DNA of 64,000 nucleotides from Stictocephala bisonia (taxonomy: Eukaryota; Arthropoda; Insecta; Hemiptera; Membracidae). Positions 55,901 to 58,900 of the stretch are shown one piece after another. Numbering within the stretch: the first letter of the stretch is position 1; the number at the start of each line of letters is the position of its first letter. The DNA lies in NCBI GenBank assembly GCA_035578905.1, contig JAQJVL010000528.1, positions 372,001 through 436,000 of the forward strand, in the 5' to 3' direction. The notes beneath the pieces are model-generated. The model was not told the DNA's origin. It made no database searches and saw nothing but the letters and a program-made list of their open reading frames with translations. A program made the translations under genes and the position numbers.

Positions 55901-58900
55901 CCGTCCTTAGTGTATTCCCCCGTCTGCTCCGGAAGAGCAGTGGTCCTCCGTGTTCATTAACAGAAACTCTAACATTCTCTACCCGACATTTAGTGGTCCT
56001 CCGGGCCGGATAAATTGTATCATCCGTGGACAACAGCCATTTATTCCTATCTAATCAATTATGTTAATTACAACAAAACTCTAATCAACTACGAGACAAT
56101 ATTGAATTGAATAATCTCTTAGAATTGAATTGCCAATTTTTCAACTTTCTTTTGCAATCAATCATTATTTTTACTAATGAAACAATTTAGCAAAGTTAAG
56201 TCTTGTGATGTAGAGTTCAAGTATCTAAAACTGGTTTTCACCCCTCGTACCAGTTATAGCAGCGAGGCGATCAATAACAGGTCTCCAGTAATACTCTCTC
56301 TCTCTCTCTCTCTCTCACGCAAGGTTGAAATGTCAACAACTGTCAAATAGAGCATTGTTGTTTGTTTACATTCTTGACTTGTATTGGTTTACTTTGTATG
56401 GATTATATTATTTCTGCTTTTACTTTGTTGCACTAATACTAAACACTCTACTGTATTAGAATAATTATACACTCTATTTTAATAGCAATCTAGACATATA
56501 TTTTCTATTCTAACAAGGTTAAATGAAAGTGTTATTTTTCTCACTTATAAAGTAACATTGAGTGTCCAGCATTAACAGTCAAATAGTAGGTTGTTAGGTA
56601 ATCATTCTTAATTATCACAAAGGTATTCATTCATATTTTAATTAGTTCAATTGTAATAATTGATTTTTATCAATCAAGTAATTTGTTAATGGATTTAATG
56701 TTGTATACCGTACATTATGTTGTTGTTTCTACTTTGATTTCTTTGAATGGTATATGTTGTAAATGACAATAATTCATTTTGTCAATTTTCGTTTGAGCAT
56801 TTTTGTTTAATATTGTTAAATTTGACAATAGGTCATAGTTGAATTTAAGTTTGCCACATAACTTAAACGTTTAGCTACATTAACAAAAGGTATTTTTTTA
56901 GAATTAGTTTTACTTATTCTCTTTTAATGTTTTGTATTATTCCTTTGTCATTCATGTTACTAATTACTGTAACTTGCAAAGGAAAATTACTCTTTGAAAA
57001 AGTTTTTTTTGAAAACCTCATAAATTGTTTTGTGTCACTCTCTATGAAACTATGTTAACGATTAAAGTTGGGCCTGTATATTATTTTTTAGTTGATTAAT
57101 TATCTCACATCTCAGTGTGTCCAAAATAATTAGCTTGTTTATGCCAAAAATTTATATATGGACAAAACTCATAAGAGTATTAGCATACGTGTTACGTTTT
57201 GTTAACTTGTGCCGATCAAAGAAAGAAATCTCTGGTCATTTACGCATCAGTGAACTGAATGCCGCTGAAGTAGTTACTTTCAAACTAGTAGAACGTTCAG
57301 CATTTAAATCACTGAAGAAAGACTCTGCGTGCTCCACTCACCTACGGAAATTGAATCCTTATCTGGATTCTGATGATTTTATACGTGTTGGTGGTAGACT
57401 GGCACAATGTAACCTCTCATATGACACTCGTCATCCCATTGTACTTCCCAAACGGCATCATATTGTAAAGCTGTTGATAGACTTTTATCATCGCATCCAT
57501 CTCCATTCTGGACCTCAATTGACAAAGCACTACTAACACGCAAAGTGTGGATATTATGTGCTAGAAGTATCATAAGCTCACGTATTTTCCAGTGTCTCGT
57601 GTGCTTTAGGAATAAACCAAAAAACAAAACTCCTCTTATGGGTGACTTACCCGCACACCGTGTTAATCCAGCTCGACCGTTCTCATCAACAGGTGTGGAT
57701 TATGCCGGACCTTTCACCATCAAGATTCACAATCTCAGGAGACTGCGACACATTAAGGTCTACTTGTGCATTTTTATCTGCATGGTTACTAAAGCCGTTC
57801 ATATAGAAGTGGTGACTGATCTCACTACAGAAGGTTTTATTGCCTCTCTCACACGTTTTGTGTCCCGACGTGGTCTGTGCTCAAACATCTATTCAGACTG
57901 CGGAACTAACTTCGTAGGTGCAGACTCAGTACTACAAAAGGTGATTCGTGAATCAACTCTCTCATCTGTTGCACAGGACAAAATTGTTCATTTTACCTCC
58001 TCCCGAGGAATTACGTTCCATTTTAACCCCCCAGCTGTACCTCATCAGGGCGGGCTGTGGGAAAGTGCGGTTAAAAGTGCAAAATACCATCTCAAACGAG
58101 TGATTAATGAAACCGTGCTTACCTTACCACAATTTCAGACTCTATCAATTCAAATAGAGGCAATGCTAAATTCTCGACCACCTACTGCTCTCAGCTCAGA
58201 CCCTTCTGAAACCTCAGTCTTAACACCTGGTCACTTCCTGATTGGTGCTCCTCTGGCTGCCCTACCAGAACCCGATCTCTCTGATGTTCCTACCAATCGA
58301 CTTCGCCATTGGCAACTAGTCCAGGCCTTTCACCAACGCATCTGGCATCGCTGGCAATTGGAGTACCTCCACTCTCTACAACAACGTTCAAAATGGAGCA
58401 TTCCCCAGGAGAACCTCAAAATTGGAGATCTCGTCTTGGTGCAATCCCCGACACCACCTCTTACCTGGCCTCTTGGACGTATCACTGACGTTCAACCTGG
58501 ACCTGATGGTACTGTGCGAGTGGTCACAATCAAGACGCCTTCAGGGACTTACACTCGACCTGCAATCAAGGTCTTTCCTCTGCCACTAAACCAAGTGGAC
58601 TCTTAATTTCTAAGAATTTAGTGTAACTTAATAATAAGCTCTTTACCATGTAACTCATCACCCTTTATATTTTGTGTGTAATCTTTTCATTTTCTCTCTA
58701 TATTGAAGTTAATAACTTCAAGGTGGCAGGTATGTTAGGTAATAAGATGATTGTACATAGTTGATATATTCTGTAGTTATAAGATTTGATTTTTGGTATT
58801 TCCCATGTTCACTAAAGCCAAGAGAGAGAGGGGGTTATCTGCCCTTAGAATAAACATCACGCCACCCCAAATTCGAACTCTCATTGGTGCTCAGGAATAA